This document shows, one piece after another, positions 17,028 through 27,300 of a DNA stretch of 40,562 nucleotides. Made by a program: the position numbers and the translations under genes. Position 1 is the stretch's first letter; each line of letters opens with the position of its first letter. A model generated the notes under the pieces. That model saw only the letters and a list, made by a program, of their open reading frames with translations. It had not been told where the DNA came from and made no database searches. The stretch is from an uncultured Eubacterium sp. (GTDB taxonomy: Bacteria > Bacillota > Clostridia > Lachnospirales > Lachnospiraceae): contig CAJUBQ010000039.1 of assembly GCA_910584595.1 (NCBI GenBank), positions 1 to 40,562 on the forward strand. Direction: 5' to 3'.

Positions 17028-17309
17028 TTATCCATGTGCAAGGTTCTGAATAAATGCAAGAATACTGCCGCCTAATACGTTTGCAAGAGCGCTGCTGCTG
17101 ACAGTTTTTATAACGGCAGCTGCGTTTTTCTGTACAGACTCTTTATTCTCAGAAGCGATGGAATCTGCCAGTTGCGTTAAAGTTTCACAAAGCTCACGAT
17201 TTTCAGCAGATTGATCCGCAATGAGTTCACGTATTTGTGCAAGTTCCGGCGCTGAAGCATATTCATGAAACGTCACAGGAGCATTAAATTGTGGATTATT
17301 AATATTCAT
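17028..17309 (-). CDS. small hypothetical protein (93 aa)
   Basis: A 93-residue protein beginning MNINNPQFNAP. The centre (about 20-60) is a Glu/Gln-rich helix (AQIRELIADQ, ENRELCETL), and the end (65-90) is hydrophobic (VIKTVSSSALANVLGGSILAFI), possibly a membrane-associating helix. I do not recognise it. A GAGGAGG site precedes the ATG, whose ATGA overlaps the stop of the previous ORF, showing translational coupling. It is the last gene of a small minus-strand group. Confidence 0.7.
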   Translation of the reverse strand: MNINNPQFNAPVTFHEYASAPELAQIRELIADQSAENRELCETLTQLADSIASENKESVQKNAAAVIKTVSSSALANVLGGSILAFIQNLAHG

Positions 17310-17554
17310 TTTTCTACCTCCTCGATAAAAAATGCTTTTTCATGAAAATTCGCTCTGTCTATTAAAATATCTGTGCCATGCATTTCCAGATTTTTTAATT
17401 TTGTATGATCTAAGATCGCTTTTTTCACAGAATATACAGAATCACTAAAAGTTAACATATCTGAAAATGTAATTTCCATTTTAACGCCATTTGATAATTC
17501 AAGATTTATACACGGTAAATCTTCATCGATTAAAAAATTAAGTGAGGCTTCCAA
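17306..17554 (-). CDS. hypothetical protein, probable 3' part of a frameshifted gene
   Basis: An 82-codon frame from a TTG at 17554 with no good ribosome binding site. The same frame stays open upstream to 17629 and reads like real protein there (RRIYDIPSGYYDGQNVPVKREL), overlapping the end of the preceding ORF. Joined to the first 60 or so residues of that ORF it would make one protein of about 160 aa. A single lost base near 17618-17629 would explain this. It ends in an ATGA overlap with the 93-aa gene. No family recognised. Confidence 0.55.
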   Translation of the reverse strand: MEASLNFLIDEDLPCINLELSNGVKMEITFSDMLTFSDSVYSVKKAILDHTKLKNLEMHGTDILIDRANFHEKAFFIEEVEK

Positions 17555-17565
17555 TAATTCACGTT

Positions 17566-17799
17566 TTACAGGTACATTTTGTCCATCATAATAACCAGAG
17601 GGAATATCATAGATGCGCCTTTGGTTAATTTATGGAATATTCCTTTTTTTTTCTCATTTTTTATATAGTATTTTGTACTGATCCCGGTGGAAAAGACTGC
17701 AATGTTGCTCACCGCAATCGTATAGTTTTCCCACATAATATACTGATCTACAACACTGAAATTTAAAGTATTTGCTAAGCCGGTAATAAGTTCTTCCAT
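17566..17799 (-). CDS. hypothetical protein, probable 5' part of a frameshifted gene
   Basis: A 77-codon frame behind a strong GGAGGAGG site, beginning MEELITGLANTLNFSVVDQY. The first 60 residues or so look natural. The last 16 (from ASMIFP) are probably the wrong frame, because the -1 frame there gives a better sequence continuing into the next ORF. The nine-A run at 17644-17652 is not the break point, since a stop (TAA at 17630-17632) follows it in the alternative frame. Likely a pseudogene, or one base missing in the assembly. Confidence 0.5.
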   Translation of the reverse strand: MEELITGLANTLNFSVVDQYIMWENYTIAVSNIAVFSTGISTKYYIKNEKKKGIFHKLTKGASMIFPLVIMMDKMYL

Positions 17800-17929
17800 A
17801 TGATACCTCCTCCTGAAACAAATAATTTGATGTTGCTTTGGATCGTATTTTTTAGTACATAAGAAATAAATGAAATTTTCAAGAGCAAATGTGACAAGTT
17901 TTATCTTATATTACATTTGGATAGAAAAG

Positions 17930-17959
17930 AACTGTTATGTAACATCTGTTTTAACAGTT
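17930..17959. repeat. inverted repeat related to the small palindrome family
   Basis: AACTGTTA (17930-17937) pairs with TAACAGTT (17952-17959) across 14 bases. It shares the arm sequence of the 15238 repeat but not its centre. Confidence 0.5.
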
Positions 17960-18063
17960 AAGAATAAACAAATCCTCCTGTATGCATTATAACATTTCGT
18001 CATTTGATATTCAAGTGCAAATATAATTAGAAAATGATTTTATTTACGGTTCCTAAGTATATA

Positions 18064-18092
18064 GCAGTCAGATAATCTATGGAGTTGTTACG
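18064..18092. repeat. small palindromic repeat, copy 4 (diverged)
   Basis: gcagtcagataatctatgg followed by agttgttac matches the 15241-15269 unit over its full length, with one deletion and scattered changes. The left outer arm is lost. Confidence 0.55.
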
Positions 18093-18367
18093 TGAGTAAA
18101 TGCTGTTTATACATATGATTCAGAAATAGTTATTGACATAATTTACCTGAACTGTTACCAACATTAGGATTTGATTTGTGTTTGGGCTACAAATGTCTTG
18201 ACGATTTTTGGAAAAACGTTTATAATTGACTTTGATCGGAGTTTGTTATTAGGTGCAAATCTTGTTTCGACACCAAAAGGCAGCAAATAAATAATCCACA
18301 TCATAAAAATAATACATACAAATCCAGACCAATAATAAATAATGCTAAAAGTGAGGGCAGGTTATTT

Positions 18368-18763
18368 ATGAAGAATCTATTTGCTAGGATAGTTATGATA
18401 GTTTCCGGAGTTTGCATATCAATGGTCGCTTTTATCTCAGTTGTAAATTTGTGTACAGGAACAAGCGATTCTTATGTAGATACGCTTCTGGAGAATGAGA
18501 TATTAGACGATAAAGATAAAAATAATAAAAATCTGGAATTTAAGAAAAAGTTCATGGAAAAAGTACTGCGCGAGTCTTTTCCGGACAGGGAACTGACGTT
18601 GGAATTACGTGTGAATGATAAGGATGAACTAACAGGGGCGGATTTGGTGATAGATAGCAATGAGAAGTCAGATGCAGAGTTTGATGATGAATTTAAGAAA
18701 CGTTTAGCAGATGAGCTTGGAATTTCGATGGAAAAAGTGATGATAACGGAAAACGGTAATTAA
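18368..18763 (+). CDS. membrane-anchored or secreted small hypothetical protein
   Basis: A 131-residue protein with an N-terminal hydrophobic segment (about 5-28, ending near VNLCTGTSDS) followed by a charged domain (LEFKKKFMEKVLRESFPDRELTLELRVND, KKRLADELGISMEKVMI). The alternation of helix and strand in the C-terminal part is like a small alpha/beta domain. I see a faint resemblance to the C-terminus of SpoIIIAF-type proteins, too weak to name it. It stands alone, with a terminator downstream at 18843. Confidence 0.7.
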   Translation: MKNLFARIVMIVSGVCISMVAFISVVNLCTGTSDSYVDTLLENEILDDKDKNNKNLEFKKKFMEKVLRESFPDRELTLELRVNDKDELTGADLVIDSNEKSDAEFDDEFKKRLADELGISMEKVMITENGN

Positions 18764-18842
18764 GCAGGCGGACGAATCAGCTCTCGGGGAGAAAATACCG
18801 CTAAGCGGATTGAAAATCAGGCATTTGCAGAACTGTGTTAAT

Positions 18843-18880
18843 AAAAAAAGACATCAGCCATTTGAGGCTGCTGTCTTTTT
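18843..18880 (+). terminator. intrinsic terminator
   Basis: aaaaaagaca-t-cagcc pairs with ggctg-c-tgtcttttt around a short loop. The A-run on the other side allows use in both directions. Confidence 0.85.
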
Positions 18881-18981
18881 GTGTTTCTAAGACAGGAAAG
18901 GGGAGTATAAGAAAATTAAGTATGTTTATTGTATAAAAATATAGCCGCTTTCCCTTCCAAAAAATGTAAAAAGTTCCCCGA

Positions 18982-19010
18982 TTGCTAATCTTTGTATTTT
19001 CTGTTATAAT
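18982..19010 (+). promoter_or_regulatory. promoter of the wall-polymer locus
   Basis: TTGCTA at 18982-18987, 17 bases, then a perfect TATAAT at 19005-19010, 86 bases before the first gene. No other strong promoter is evident until 34.6 kb, so this may drive the whole ten-gene run. Confidence 0.7.
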
Positions 19011-19095
19011 AAAGCCAATTATGTAAAAAACTATGCAGGAATGATGCATGCAAATGATATTTAATAAATCATTAACATAAGGAGAATAAACTAAC

Positions 19096-20838
19096 ATGGA
19101 GAATCTGATGGACAAGCGGCAGATTACTGCCAGAGTTACAAAGCTGACATGGGAACGCATCTGGCTCCATCTGGAAGTGAAGATTGCATTTGCAGAAGGA
19201 GCGGACAAAGAAAGCAAGCTGTCCTTTTATCTGGTCAATGGGCTGTATGAGCCAAAGGCAAAGCTGAAAGTGACCGAGATAGAAGGAGATACGTATAAGC
19301 TTAAAATTAATATTACAAATCCGGGTACCGGGCTCTGCCTTCCGCAGGGGACGTATTCGATGATTATCTGCCAGAAAAAATGCCAGATGGCGAAAGCTGA
19401 GATAGCGGAATCACTCGTAAAGGAGATGAGCAGCGCTTCCAGAAACTTTTTATATGGGGGACGCGCAAAGGTTTATTCGGTGACGTTTTATGTGACCGAA
19501 GGCGATGAGGGGCTTCCGTTTATTATGTATGTGTTGGCAGGCGGCAGAACCGGTATCAGCGCTCCGGTTGCACATGCAAAGAAAGGATTTCATCCGAAGG
19601 AAGAACTGAAAAAGAAATATTCCAAGATCAATAAACCGCTGAAAGTGGATATGTATTGGAAATATCGGAAAAAATATAAACATAAAAGCAAAAAACCGGT
19701 CGTTATGTTTATGTCGGAGCAGAGTACAAGCATCAGCACAAATTTAAAAGCAGTGAAAGACCGTATGATTGCGAGAGGGATGGACGAAGAGTATGTGATT
19801 GTAGAATCGTACCGTTCTTCGGTGACAAATCCGCGTCAGGGATTGAAAAGCTGGATGGATTTGTTAAAGAAAATGGCGATGAGTGATTTTATTTTTCTGG
19901 ACGACCATGCACCGGTATTGGATTGGCTTATTTTAGATAAAGATACAACGCTGATTCAGCTGTGGCACGCAGGAGCGGGATTTAAGTCCTCCGGTTACAG
20001 CCGTTGGGGTCACATTGGCTGTCCGGCGCCTTACAGCTGCCACAGACAGTACAAATATGGCATTTCAGGCTCTAAAAACATTGCGCACTTCTTCTCTGAA
20101 GTGTGGGGAATCAATGATTCGCAGGTGCTGCCGACCGGAATGCCGCGGATTGATGAATTTTTAGATGAAGATTACCGCAGAAAAAAGACAAAAGAATTGT
20201 ATGAAAAGTATCCAATGTGTAAAGATAAGAAGGTGATTTTATTTGCACCGACTTACCGGGGGACCAATAAGGCGAATGCGCATTATCCATATGAACTGAT
20301 CGATTTTAAAAAGCTGTATGAGCTTTGCGGCGATGAATATGTCGTATTATTTAAAATGCATCCGTGGGTAGCGTCTGAGGTGCCGATTGCAGACAAATAC
20401 AAAGACCGCTTTGCGGATGTTGGCAGATATCCGAATATTAATGATTTGTTTTATATTACGGAACTTTTGATTACGGATTATTCGTCTAATATTTTTGAAT
20501 ATTCTTTAATGAAAAAACCGATGCTGTTCTTTGCATTTGATGAAATTCAATATTCCTTTTCCAGAGGCTTTCACAGAGCTTATGAAGAATCTGCGCCAGG
20601 CAAGGTCTGCCATACGTTTGAGGAAGCGCTGCAGGCGATTGCCAACAAAGATTTTGACTATCCGAAAGTAGAAGAATATGTGGAAAAGCATTTTGACCAT
20701 ATTGACAGCCATGCGTCAGACCGTGTCATTGACTGGATTATTTTAGGCCGTCTTCCGGAATCTGTAAAAAAAGATTTGGCTGCCGACGCAGCTGTTAAAA
20801 AAGAGCTGGAAACGCTGGATTTTAAACCGGCACAGTAA
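19096..20838 (+). CDS. CDP-glycerol/ribitol glycerophosphotransferase family protein (TagF-like)
   Basis: A 580-residue polymerase-type enzyme moving polyol-phosphate from CDP-polyol to a growing wall polymer at the inner face of the membrane. The first 180 residues or so are a beta-rich accessory domain (ITARVTKLTWERIWLHLEV). The catalytic domain carries QLWHAGAGFK near 297 and FKMHPWV near 420, the two essential histidines of TagF-type enzymes, plus FAPTYRG and TDYSSNIFEYS. The WHG motif is WHA here. AAGGAG lies 11 bases before the ATG, and the promoter at 18982-19010 precedes it. It is the first gene of the wall-polymer locus, followed by a cytidylyltransferase. Confidence 0.9.
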   Translation: MENLMDKRQITARVTKLTWERIWLHLEVKIAFAEGADKESKLSFYLVNGLYEPKAKLKVTEIEGDTYKLKINITNPGTGLCLPQGTYSMIICQKKCQMAKAEIAESLVKEMSSASRNFLYGGRAKVYSVTFYVTEGDEGLPFIMYVLAGGRTGISAPVAHAKKGFHPKEELKKKYSKINKPLKVDMYWKYRKKYKHKSKKPVVMFMSEQSTSISTNLKAVKDRMIARGMDEEYVIVESYRSSVTNPRQGLKSWMDLLKKMAMSDFIFLDDHAPVLDWLILDKDTTLIQLWHAGAGFKSSGYSRWGHIGCPAPYSCHRQYKYGISGSKNIAHFFSEVWGINDSQVLPTGMPRIDEFLDEDYRRKKTKELYEKYPMCKDKKVILFAPTYRGTNKANAHYPYELIDFKKLYELCGDEYVVLFKMHPWVASEVPIADKYKDRFADVGRYPNINDLFYITELLITDYSSNIFEYSLMKKPMLFFAFDEIQYSFSRGFHRAYEESAPGKVCHTFEEALQAIANKDFDYPKVEEYVEKHFDHIDSHASDRVIDWIILGRLPESVKKDLAADAAVKKELETLDFKPAQ

Positions 20839-20895
20839 GGACGGCAATTTGGCTGCTATGGTACATGCAGAGGAAAATCAGGAGGGAATGCGACG

Positions 20896-21672
20896 ATGAA
20901 TATCGCAATTATATTTGCCGGAGGGAGCGGAGTCCGTATGGGCTCCGGCATCCCAAAGCAGTTTTTGGAAATTAACGGGAAACCGGTAATTATCCATACG
21001 TTACAGTTGTTTCAGTATCATGATGAAATTGATAAGATTTATATATCAGTGCTGGAAGATTATATTGGGTATATGCAGGAATTGGTAGATGAATACCGTC
21101 TGCATAAGACAGCGGCAATTATTCCTGGCGGTGAGACAGCGCAGGATTCGATTTATCATGCGCTGAAAAAAGCGGAATCTGAAAATCCGGATGATTCGAT
21201 TGTGCTGCTGCATGACGGGGTGCGTCCGTTCGTATCGTATGAAGTGATTTCTAATAATATTGCAGGTGTAAAAGAAAACGGCAATGCAATTACTTGTACG
21301 GCATGTTTTGAAACAATTTTATTAAGCCATGACGGGGAATGCGTGGAGTCTGTTCCATACCGAAAAGACACGTTTGCGGCGCAGGCTCCGCAGAGCTTTT
21401 ATCTGAAAGACATTATTGCAGTCCATGATAAGATACGGGAACGGCCGGAGCGTTATGAAAATATGGTGGATGCGTGCACGATGATTCGCAGCCAGGGGAT
21501 GGAGGCGCATATGGTGCCTGGCAACCGCGGCAACATTAAAGTTACGACACCGGAAGATGTATATATGTTTCGTGCGCTGCTTCAATATAAAGAAAATGAA
21601 CAGGCATTTGGACTTGGAATTACAAACCGGATTGAAACACGTATGAATAAACATAGAAAACAATCAAAATAA
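20896..21672 (+). CDS. IspD/TarI-family cytidylyltransferase (first copy)
   Basis: A 258-residue enzyme joining CTP and a sugar- or polyol-phosphate to give a CDP-activated unit. The nucleotide loop is FAGGSGVRMG (residues 7-16) with PKQF following. HDGVRPF (about 105), AAQAPQSF and NIKVTTPEDV (about 214) are the other family motifs. IspD of isoprenoid synthesis has the same fold, but the setting beside a CDP-polyol transferase and an SDR favours a wall-polymer role. It differs clearly from the second copy at 31420, so it may make a different CDP-substrate. Its stop codon lies inside the first unit of the 16-base tandem array. Confidence 0.87.
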   Translation: MNIAIIFAGGSGVRMGSGIPKQFLEINGKPVIIHTLQLFQYHDEIDKIYISVLEDYIGYMQELVDEYRLHKTAAIIPGGETAQDSIYHALKKAESENPDDSIVLLHDGVRPFVSYEVISNNIAGVKENGNAITCTACFETILLSHDGECVESVPYRKDTFAAQAPQSFYLKDIIAVHDKIRERPERYENMVDACTMIRSQGMEAHMVPGNRGNIKVTTPEDVYMFRALLQYKENEQAFGLGITNRIETRMNKHRKQSK

Positions 21673-21868
21673 AAAACAATCAAAATAAAAAACAATTAAA
21701 ATAAAAAACAATCAAAATAAAAAACAATTAAAATAAAAAACAATCAAGATAAAAAACAATCAAGATAAAAAACAAAAACATAAAAAACAATCAAAACAGA
21801 AAACAAAAAATAAAAAACAATCAGGACATAAACAAAAAATAAAAAACAATCAAGATAAAAACAGTCAA
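21661..21868. repeat. A-rich 16-base tandem array
   Basis: About 13 units of caatcaaaataaaaaa and close variants (14-16 bases) run from the last codons of the cytidylyltransferase into the spacer before the SDR gene. The units are directly repeated, contain no inverted symmetry and have no unique spacers. Confidence 0.85.
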
Positions 21869-21934
21869 TATGGAAACCAATAAATATACAAGACAATCGT
21901 CAAACGTTATGATAAAAGACGGAGGAAATGAAAC

Positions 21935-23068
21935 GTGGATATCAAAACAGCAGCAACAGTTACAGTGCCAACAGTTACAACGGAACAGATTTTGGAAAGT
22001 CCTCTGGATCCCGTATTGCAGGAAGATATGGAATCGCTTGTCAGCAATTGTGCGGATTTACTGAAAAAGTTTCAAAATAAGACCGTGTTTGTATCCGGAG
22101 CAACCGGATTGTTAGGCTCCCAGCTGGTAAAGGCGCTTTTATGCGGCAATCGTGTGCTTGGCGTTAATTGTAAGGCGCTCGCGCTTGTCCGCAGCCGGCA
22201 GAAGGCGGAGCGTGTATTTGGCAAACTGACAGAGCGCGAAGATCTTGAACTGGTGATGGGAGATATTATGAGCCCGATTTGTTATGACGGACCTGTGGAT
22301 TATATTGTGCATGGAGCCAGTGCGACAAGTTCCAGATATTTTGTGTCAAATCCGGTAGAGACAATTTTAACAGCGGTAAATGGTACGGTTCATATGCTGG
22401 AGTTTGCAAAAGCAAAACAGGCAGAGGGATTTTTGTATTTGTCTTCTTTGGAAGTATACGGTACGCCGGAGGCGGATGCGGGGAAGATTGCGGAATCATA
22501 CAGCGGTTATATCGATCCTCTGCAGGTACGCAGCAGCTATTCGGAAGGCAAACGTATGGTAGAATGCCTTTGTGCATCCTATGCGTCCGAATACAAGGTT
22601 CCGGTTAAGATTGCGAGATTATCGCAGACATTCGGAGCGGGAGTCGAATATGAAGATGGGAGAGTATTTGCGGAGTTTGCAAGATGTGCGCTGGAGAAAA
22701 AAAATATTGTCCTGCATACAAAAGGCCAGACGGTACGCAGTTACTGCTATACAAAAGATGCTGTGGCAGCGATGCTTTTGATTTTGGCGTCAGGAGAGAG
22801 CGGAGCAGCTTATAATGTTACGAATATGGATACGAAGATTTCGATTGCGGATATGGCGCAACTGGTGTGCGATACGTTTCCACAGGCAGGTATACAGGTA
22901 ACGTTTGATATGCCGGATGATGTAGCTTCTTTTGGCTATAACCCGGAAATGGTAATTGCACTGGACAGCAGCAGGTTAATGGCATTAGGCTGGAAACCAA
23001 CCGTAGATCTTAAGGAAATGTTTCTTCGTCTGGCTGACAGTATGAAAATCTGCAGAAAAATGAAATAA
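21935..23068 (+). CDS. NAD-dependent epimerase/dehydratase (extended SDR)
   Basis: A 377-residue extended short-chain dehydrogenase acting on nucleotide-activated sugars. The Rossmann glycine motif is SGATGLLGS (about 54-62), LYLSSLEVYG carries the active-site Ser, and SSYSEGKRMVE gives the YxxxK pair (about residue 195). The start is a GTG at 21935 with GGAGG 9 bases upstream; the nearby ATG at 21928 is in another frame. The reaction is uncertain: UDP-glucuronate decarboxylase, 4,6-dehydratase or 4-epimerase type. It may supply a sugar or modify the CDP-product of the upstream cytidylyltransferase. Confidence 0.88.
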   Translation: MDIKTAATVTVPTVTTEQILESPLDPVLQEDMESLVSNCADLLKKFQNKTVFVSGATGLLGSQLVKALLCGNRVLGVNCKALALVRSRQKAERVFGKLTEREDLELVMGDIMSPICYDGPVDYIVHGASATSSRYFVSNPVETILTAVNGTVHMLEFAKAKQAEGFLYLSSLEVYGTPEADAGKIAESYSGYIDPLQVRSSYSEGKRMVECLCASYASEYKVPVKIARLSQTFGAGVEYEDGRVFAEFARCALEKKNIVLHTKGQTVRSYCYTKDAVAAMLLILASGESGAAYNVTNMDTKISIADMAQLVCDTFPQAGIQVTFDMPDDVASFGYNPEMVIALDSSRLMALGWKPTVDLKEMFLRLADSMKICRKMK

Positions 23069-23099
23069 CAGCTGTATATACAGCGGAATGGAGGCAGTG

Positions 23100-24296
23100 A
23101 TGAAATATGGAGTATTGATGCATAAGACAACGATGAACCTGGGTGACGATATTCAGGCATATGCATCTGCGCAGTTTTTACCGCATATTGATTATCTGGT
23201 AGAAAGAGAAAATATTGATTCGTTTCAGTCCGAAGGCAATGAACCGGTCGGCGTTATTATGAGCGCATGGTGGATGTGGCAGAAGTGGAACTGGCCGCCC
23301 GCAGAGTGTATTGTGCCAAAGCTTGTCAGTATGCATATGAACAATTATACGATATATCGGAAAGCATCACCGATACAGGATGAATGGCTGCAGGAGATCG
23401 GCGGTGAGTTTTTCCGGGCAAACGGGCCGATTGGCTGCAGAGATCAGACAACGTTAGATTTTTTTACAGAACGTGGATTTGACTGTTATTTTAGCGGCTG
23501 TATCACGCTGACGCTTCCAAAGCAGAAAAAAACAGCAGATGCAGGTACGTATGTCTGCCTGGTGGATTTAAAGCCGGAGCTGGAAGCAGCAGCGAGGAAA
23601 TGGTTAAAAGACAGCGGCCTGGAAATTCGTGTGTTGACGCATCATTGTGATTACCGCAAATCCAATGCTTCGATGGAAGAGCGGTTTCAGGCAGTGGAAG
23701 ATATTTTAACACAGTATCAGAACGCAAGGTTTGTCGTGACAAGGAGACTGCATGTATCTTTGCCATGTCTGGCAATGGAGACGCCGGTATTATCGATTGT
23801 AAATATGAATGATACCGGAAATACGACAAGATGGGCTCCTTATTATAACTGGGTGAATCATATCCCGGACAAGGATTTTATTGATGGAAATATTAAATTT
23901 GATTATAATAATCCGCCAGAAAACAAAAAAGAGCATTTGCCAACGAGAGAAGCGCTGACAAACAGTATTCAGCAATTTATCGATGAGACGAAAGATTGTA
24001 CGCTTCCGATCGATCAGGTGAAAAAAACTTCTTATACTGAAGAAGAGGCGCACCGTTGGCAGAACCAATTAATGCATTGGACGTTGGAAAAATGGCTGCA
24101 TCAAAACCGGGGGCTGCTGGAAGAGCGCAATAAATACAAAAAGAAGGCGGCCACACTTGAAAAACGTTTGAAAAATCAAAATGGCGGAGCGCTTCCGGAG
24201 GAAGTGGCAAAGATTCAAAAGCTGGAGAAACAGCTGGAAGATGTTACACTGAAAGATTGGGCAAAGGCTTGTATTAAGAGGCACAAGGGGAAATAA
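23100..24296 (+). CDS. polysaccharide pyruvyl transferase family protein
   Basis: A 398-residue GT-B-like protein of the polysaccharide pyruvyl transferase family, which adds ketal-linked pyruvate to surface glycans. Family marks are MNLGDDIQAYASAQFLP near residue 13, the NGPIGCRDQTTLDF segment near 110, and VVTRRLHVSLPCLAMETPV near 215 with the conserved Arg/His. The C-terminal 60 residues are a charged coiled coil (LEERNKYKKKAATLEKRLKNQ). GGAGG at 23090-23094 places the start at ATG 23100, not at the ATG at 23088 that contains part of it. Acceptor unknown. Confidence 0.87.
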   Translation: MKYGVLMHKTTMNLGDDIQAYASAQFLPHIDYLVERENIDSFQSEGNEPVGVIMSAWWMWQKWNWPPAECIVPKLVSMHMNNYTIYRKASPIQDEWLQEIGGEFFRANGPIGCRDQTTLDFFTERGFDCYFSGCITLTLPKQKKTADAGTYVCLVDLKPELEAAARKWLKDSGLEIRVLTHHCDYRKSNASMEERFQAVEDILTQYQNARFVVTRRLHVSLPCLAMETPVLSIVNMNDTGNTTRWAPYYNWVNHIPDKDFIDGNIKFDYNNPPENKKEHLPTREALTNSIQQFIDETKDCTLPIDQVKKTSYTEEEAHRWQNQLMHWTLEKWLHQNRGLLEERNKYKKKAATLEKRLKNQNGGALPEEVAKIQKLEKQLEDVTLKDWAKACIKRHKGK

Positions 24297-24369
24297 AAGC
24301 AATTGCCGAATTCGTAAAATGATTGGTAAGGTAGGATTTTTGTTGTATAAAGAATAGGAGTTAGCAGTA

Positions 24370-27300
24370 ATGAACAGATCAGCAATAAAGAAAATGGGCA
24401 GATTCGTAAATCTTGTTTTGATTTTTACGCTAGTATTTATGAGCTGCCCGTGGACAGAAGCTGCGGCAGCCAAAAAGAAGCCGCAAAAGCCACAGCCGCA
24501 AACAGCAACGTTTCGTATCATATCAACAACAGATATGCATGGGCAGGTATCAACCACACATTATGATACGGCGAGTGTAAAGCCGGGAAGCCTTGCACAG
24601 GCATATACGTTGATAAAAGAAGCGCGTCAGGAAGCAGGAACGCGCAATACGATGACCGTGGATACCGGAGATTCCATCTATGGCTATGCGGCTGATTATA
24701 TTTTGGATAAGTCCGGAGAAGATGCGCTGCAGCCGATATACAAGGCGATGTCATTGGTGAATTATGATGCAATCGCGCTTGGCAACCATGATTTTGATTA
24801 TGGATATGGTTATATTGATAAACAGCTGGAATTGTCCGGGCTGAAAAAGAAATGCGTTGTGTCCAACATTATAAAAGCAGATACCGGAGAGACTGCATGG
24901 AATGAGACAATGATGATTTCCAAACAGTTAAAGACGAGTAAAAACAAGTCTGTAAATATGGAAGTTGGGGTTATTGGGATCACAATTCCTTCTATGTCTT
25001 CTTATTCTAATTGTAAGGAAGATCTGATTGCATTGCCTATCGTAAGTACCGTGGAAAAACAGGCGGCATATTTAAAGTCTCAGGGAGCGGATATCGTGAT
25101 TGTGATTGCACATTCTTCGTTTGGAAATGCAAATCCGGATAAGGAAAGTGACAATGCGGTCTATGCGTTGACAAAGCTTGAAAATGTAGATGCGATAGCA
25201 GCCGGACACGGACATAAAAACTATCCGTCTGCCGACAGCGCTTCAGCATCGTATTACCGTCTGCCGAATGTAGACAGAGAGACCGGGCTGATGAACGGCA
25301 AGGCAGTTACGATGGTAAAAGATCATGGAGCAGGCATCGGCGTCATTGATTTGAATCTGGAAATCAGTGACGATGGACAAATAAAAGTGACAGATTCCGC
25401 CGCAGAGCTTCGTATGGTAACAAAGGATACGCCATCGAGCGCGGTGATCGTAGAATCACAGGCTCCGGAAATTGACGTCGTCAATCAGTCATTGGAAGAA
25501 GTTATTGCAACGTTTGGCAATAATGAGCAGATTAACAGTTATTTTGCGCTGTTGGAAGACAACTATGCGATTCAGCTGGCAAATGAAGCTAAAATACAGT
25601 ATGGATTATCTTATACCGGAGGTGCAGGAAAGAGTGAGTATGCAGATTGTCCGGTTGTTGCAACAACAAAGTATACATTAAGCGGAAGTCAGTCTGCAGA
25701 TGATAATATTAGCTTAAACGGCATGATTACGATGAAAGATATTCTGAATATGCAGCAGGATAATCATAATAATAATATTTTGTACTGGGTGACAGGCGGA
25801 CAGCTCAGAGAACTGCTGGAGTGGTCTGCAAGCGTATATTCTACTTCAAACGGCACGATTTCTTCAGATCAGGTATTGCAACGGCTGCTGGAAGAGCGTG
25901 GAGCCTCTTCGATTGCAGCATCAGACTGGCTCAATGACTGGAGCTCATTTGCGGTATTCGATGGCATTGAGTATACGATCGATGCTACAAGGCCGGCACG
26001 ATATACAAAGTCCGGTGAGCAAAAGGATGCTTATGCACATCGCATTGTAAACATGACGTATAATGGTCAGCCAATTGCAGATGACCAGAGACTGATCCTC
26101 GTAAGCCATACGATTCCGGGAAATACGGATGCAACAGGTACCATTTCGTCACAGAAAGTGCTTGGAAAATCAGATTTGGCTTATGTACATCTTGTAAAAT
26201 ATATCAAACAGCAGCAGGAATTAGGAAATCTTTCCGTAGAGACAGATCACAATTGGGAAGTGTTGTTTGATACAAACCGCGCCTATGTCGTGCGCTCAAG
26301 TGTGCTATCACAGCAAGATGCGGCAATGAAACAATGGTTCCAGGGATTACTTAGTACGGATGAGACATTTGCTTATTATTTGGCTCAGTTTATTGCATCC
26401 GGAGAAATGGGGCAGACAGATACGACAAAACCAATGCTCGTAGTCTCTTCTACATTTACGGACGACACAGATCAGCCGATAGAAATCAAAGTACAGGCAA
26501 ATGATCGTTCCGGCATTGCACAGATGAAATGGGCAGTCGGAAAAGAAGCTGCGGACAGTGCAGTATGGGCAGAAGCGGCAAATATTACGCGCGGCTGTTT
26601 TATCGCAGAAAAAAATGGCGATTATTCTGTTATGGCAGAGGATATCTATGGCAACCGGGTTGTGAAGTACATTCAAATATCCAATATTGATCCGGATTTG
26701 GTACAGGCTCCGACAATTAATAAAATCAGTAATAAAGTTTCTTCAATTACTGGAACCGCAAAATTTGGGACAACGGTTCATATTGATGCCAATGGCGTGA
26801 CATATGAAGTACAGACATTGGAAGACGGTACTTATACGTGTACGATTGATCGAGTGCCGGCCGGAAGTACGGTATCTGCATATTGCACCGATGAAACGGG
26901 AAAACAGAGCAAGACGGTTACAACGACGGTGTTTAAAAACGGACCGGATGCTCCGGTAGTAAATGAAATGAAAAATAATTCGGAAAAAGTAAACGGGTAT
27001 TTTACCGGATCTTCCGCAGCAGTTGTTGCGATAGCCGGATCCAATGTATACCTTTCCGCAGCAGATCGGGCGCTTTACGAAAAATCTGAATTATATAGTA
27101 AATCAAGAATTGTAAACACGGTAGAATGCTCCTTGTCCAGAAATAATTTTGAAATGACATTACCGATACAAAATGCAGGTGAATCTGTGAAATTTGTGAC
27201 ACTGGATAAAGCAGGAAGGCGAAGCGCTACGGTATCTTTGGAAGTAGCGGATGCTGCGCCAAATGTTCCGGTTATCCAGGAGATTTGTGATATTGAGGAT

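Larger units (their letters stand above)
17800..18367. other. intergenic spacer between divergent small genes
   Basis: 568 AT-rich bases with no credible gene. The spacer holds a hairpin at 17930-17959, a diverged small palindromic repeat at 18064-18092, and a half-unit, cctgaactgttacc, at about 18147-18160. I see no other structure. Confidence 0.6.

Noticed and set aside
17644..17652. Programmed frameshift at the nine-A run
   Set aside because: A -1 shift here would meet a TAA at 17630-17632 before reaching the downstream frame, so the break must be further on and no classic slippery heptamer is present there.
20896..21672. IspD of isoprenoid synthesis
   Set aside because: The fold is shared, but position between a CDP-polyol transferase and an SDR in a wall-polymer operon makes a polyol- or sugar-phosphate cytidylyltransferase more likely. 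Not excluded.
21661..21868. CRISPR array
   Set aside because: Units are 14-16 bases, abut without unique spacers, lack any palindromic repeat and have no cas genes nearby. It is a simple tandem repeat.
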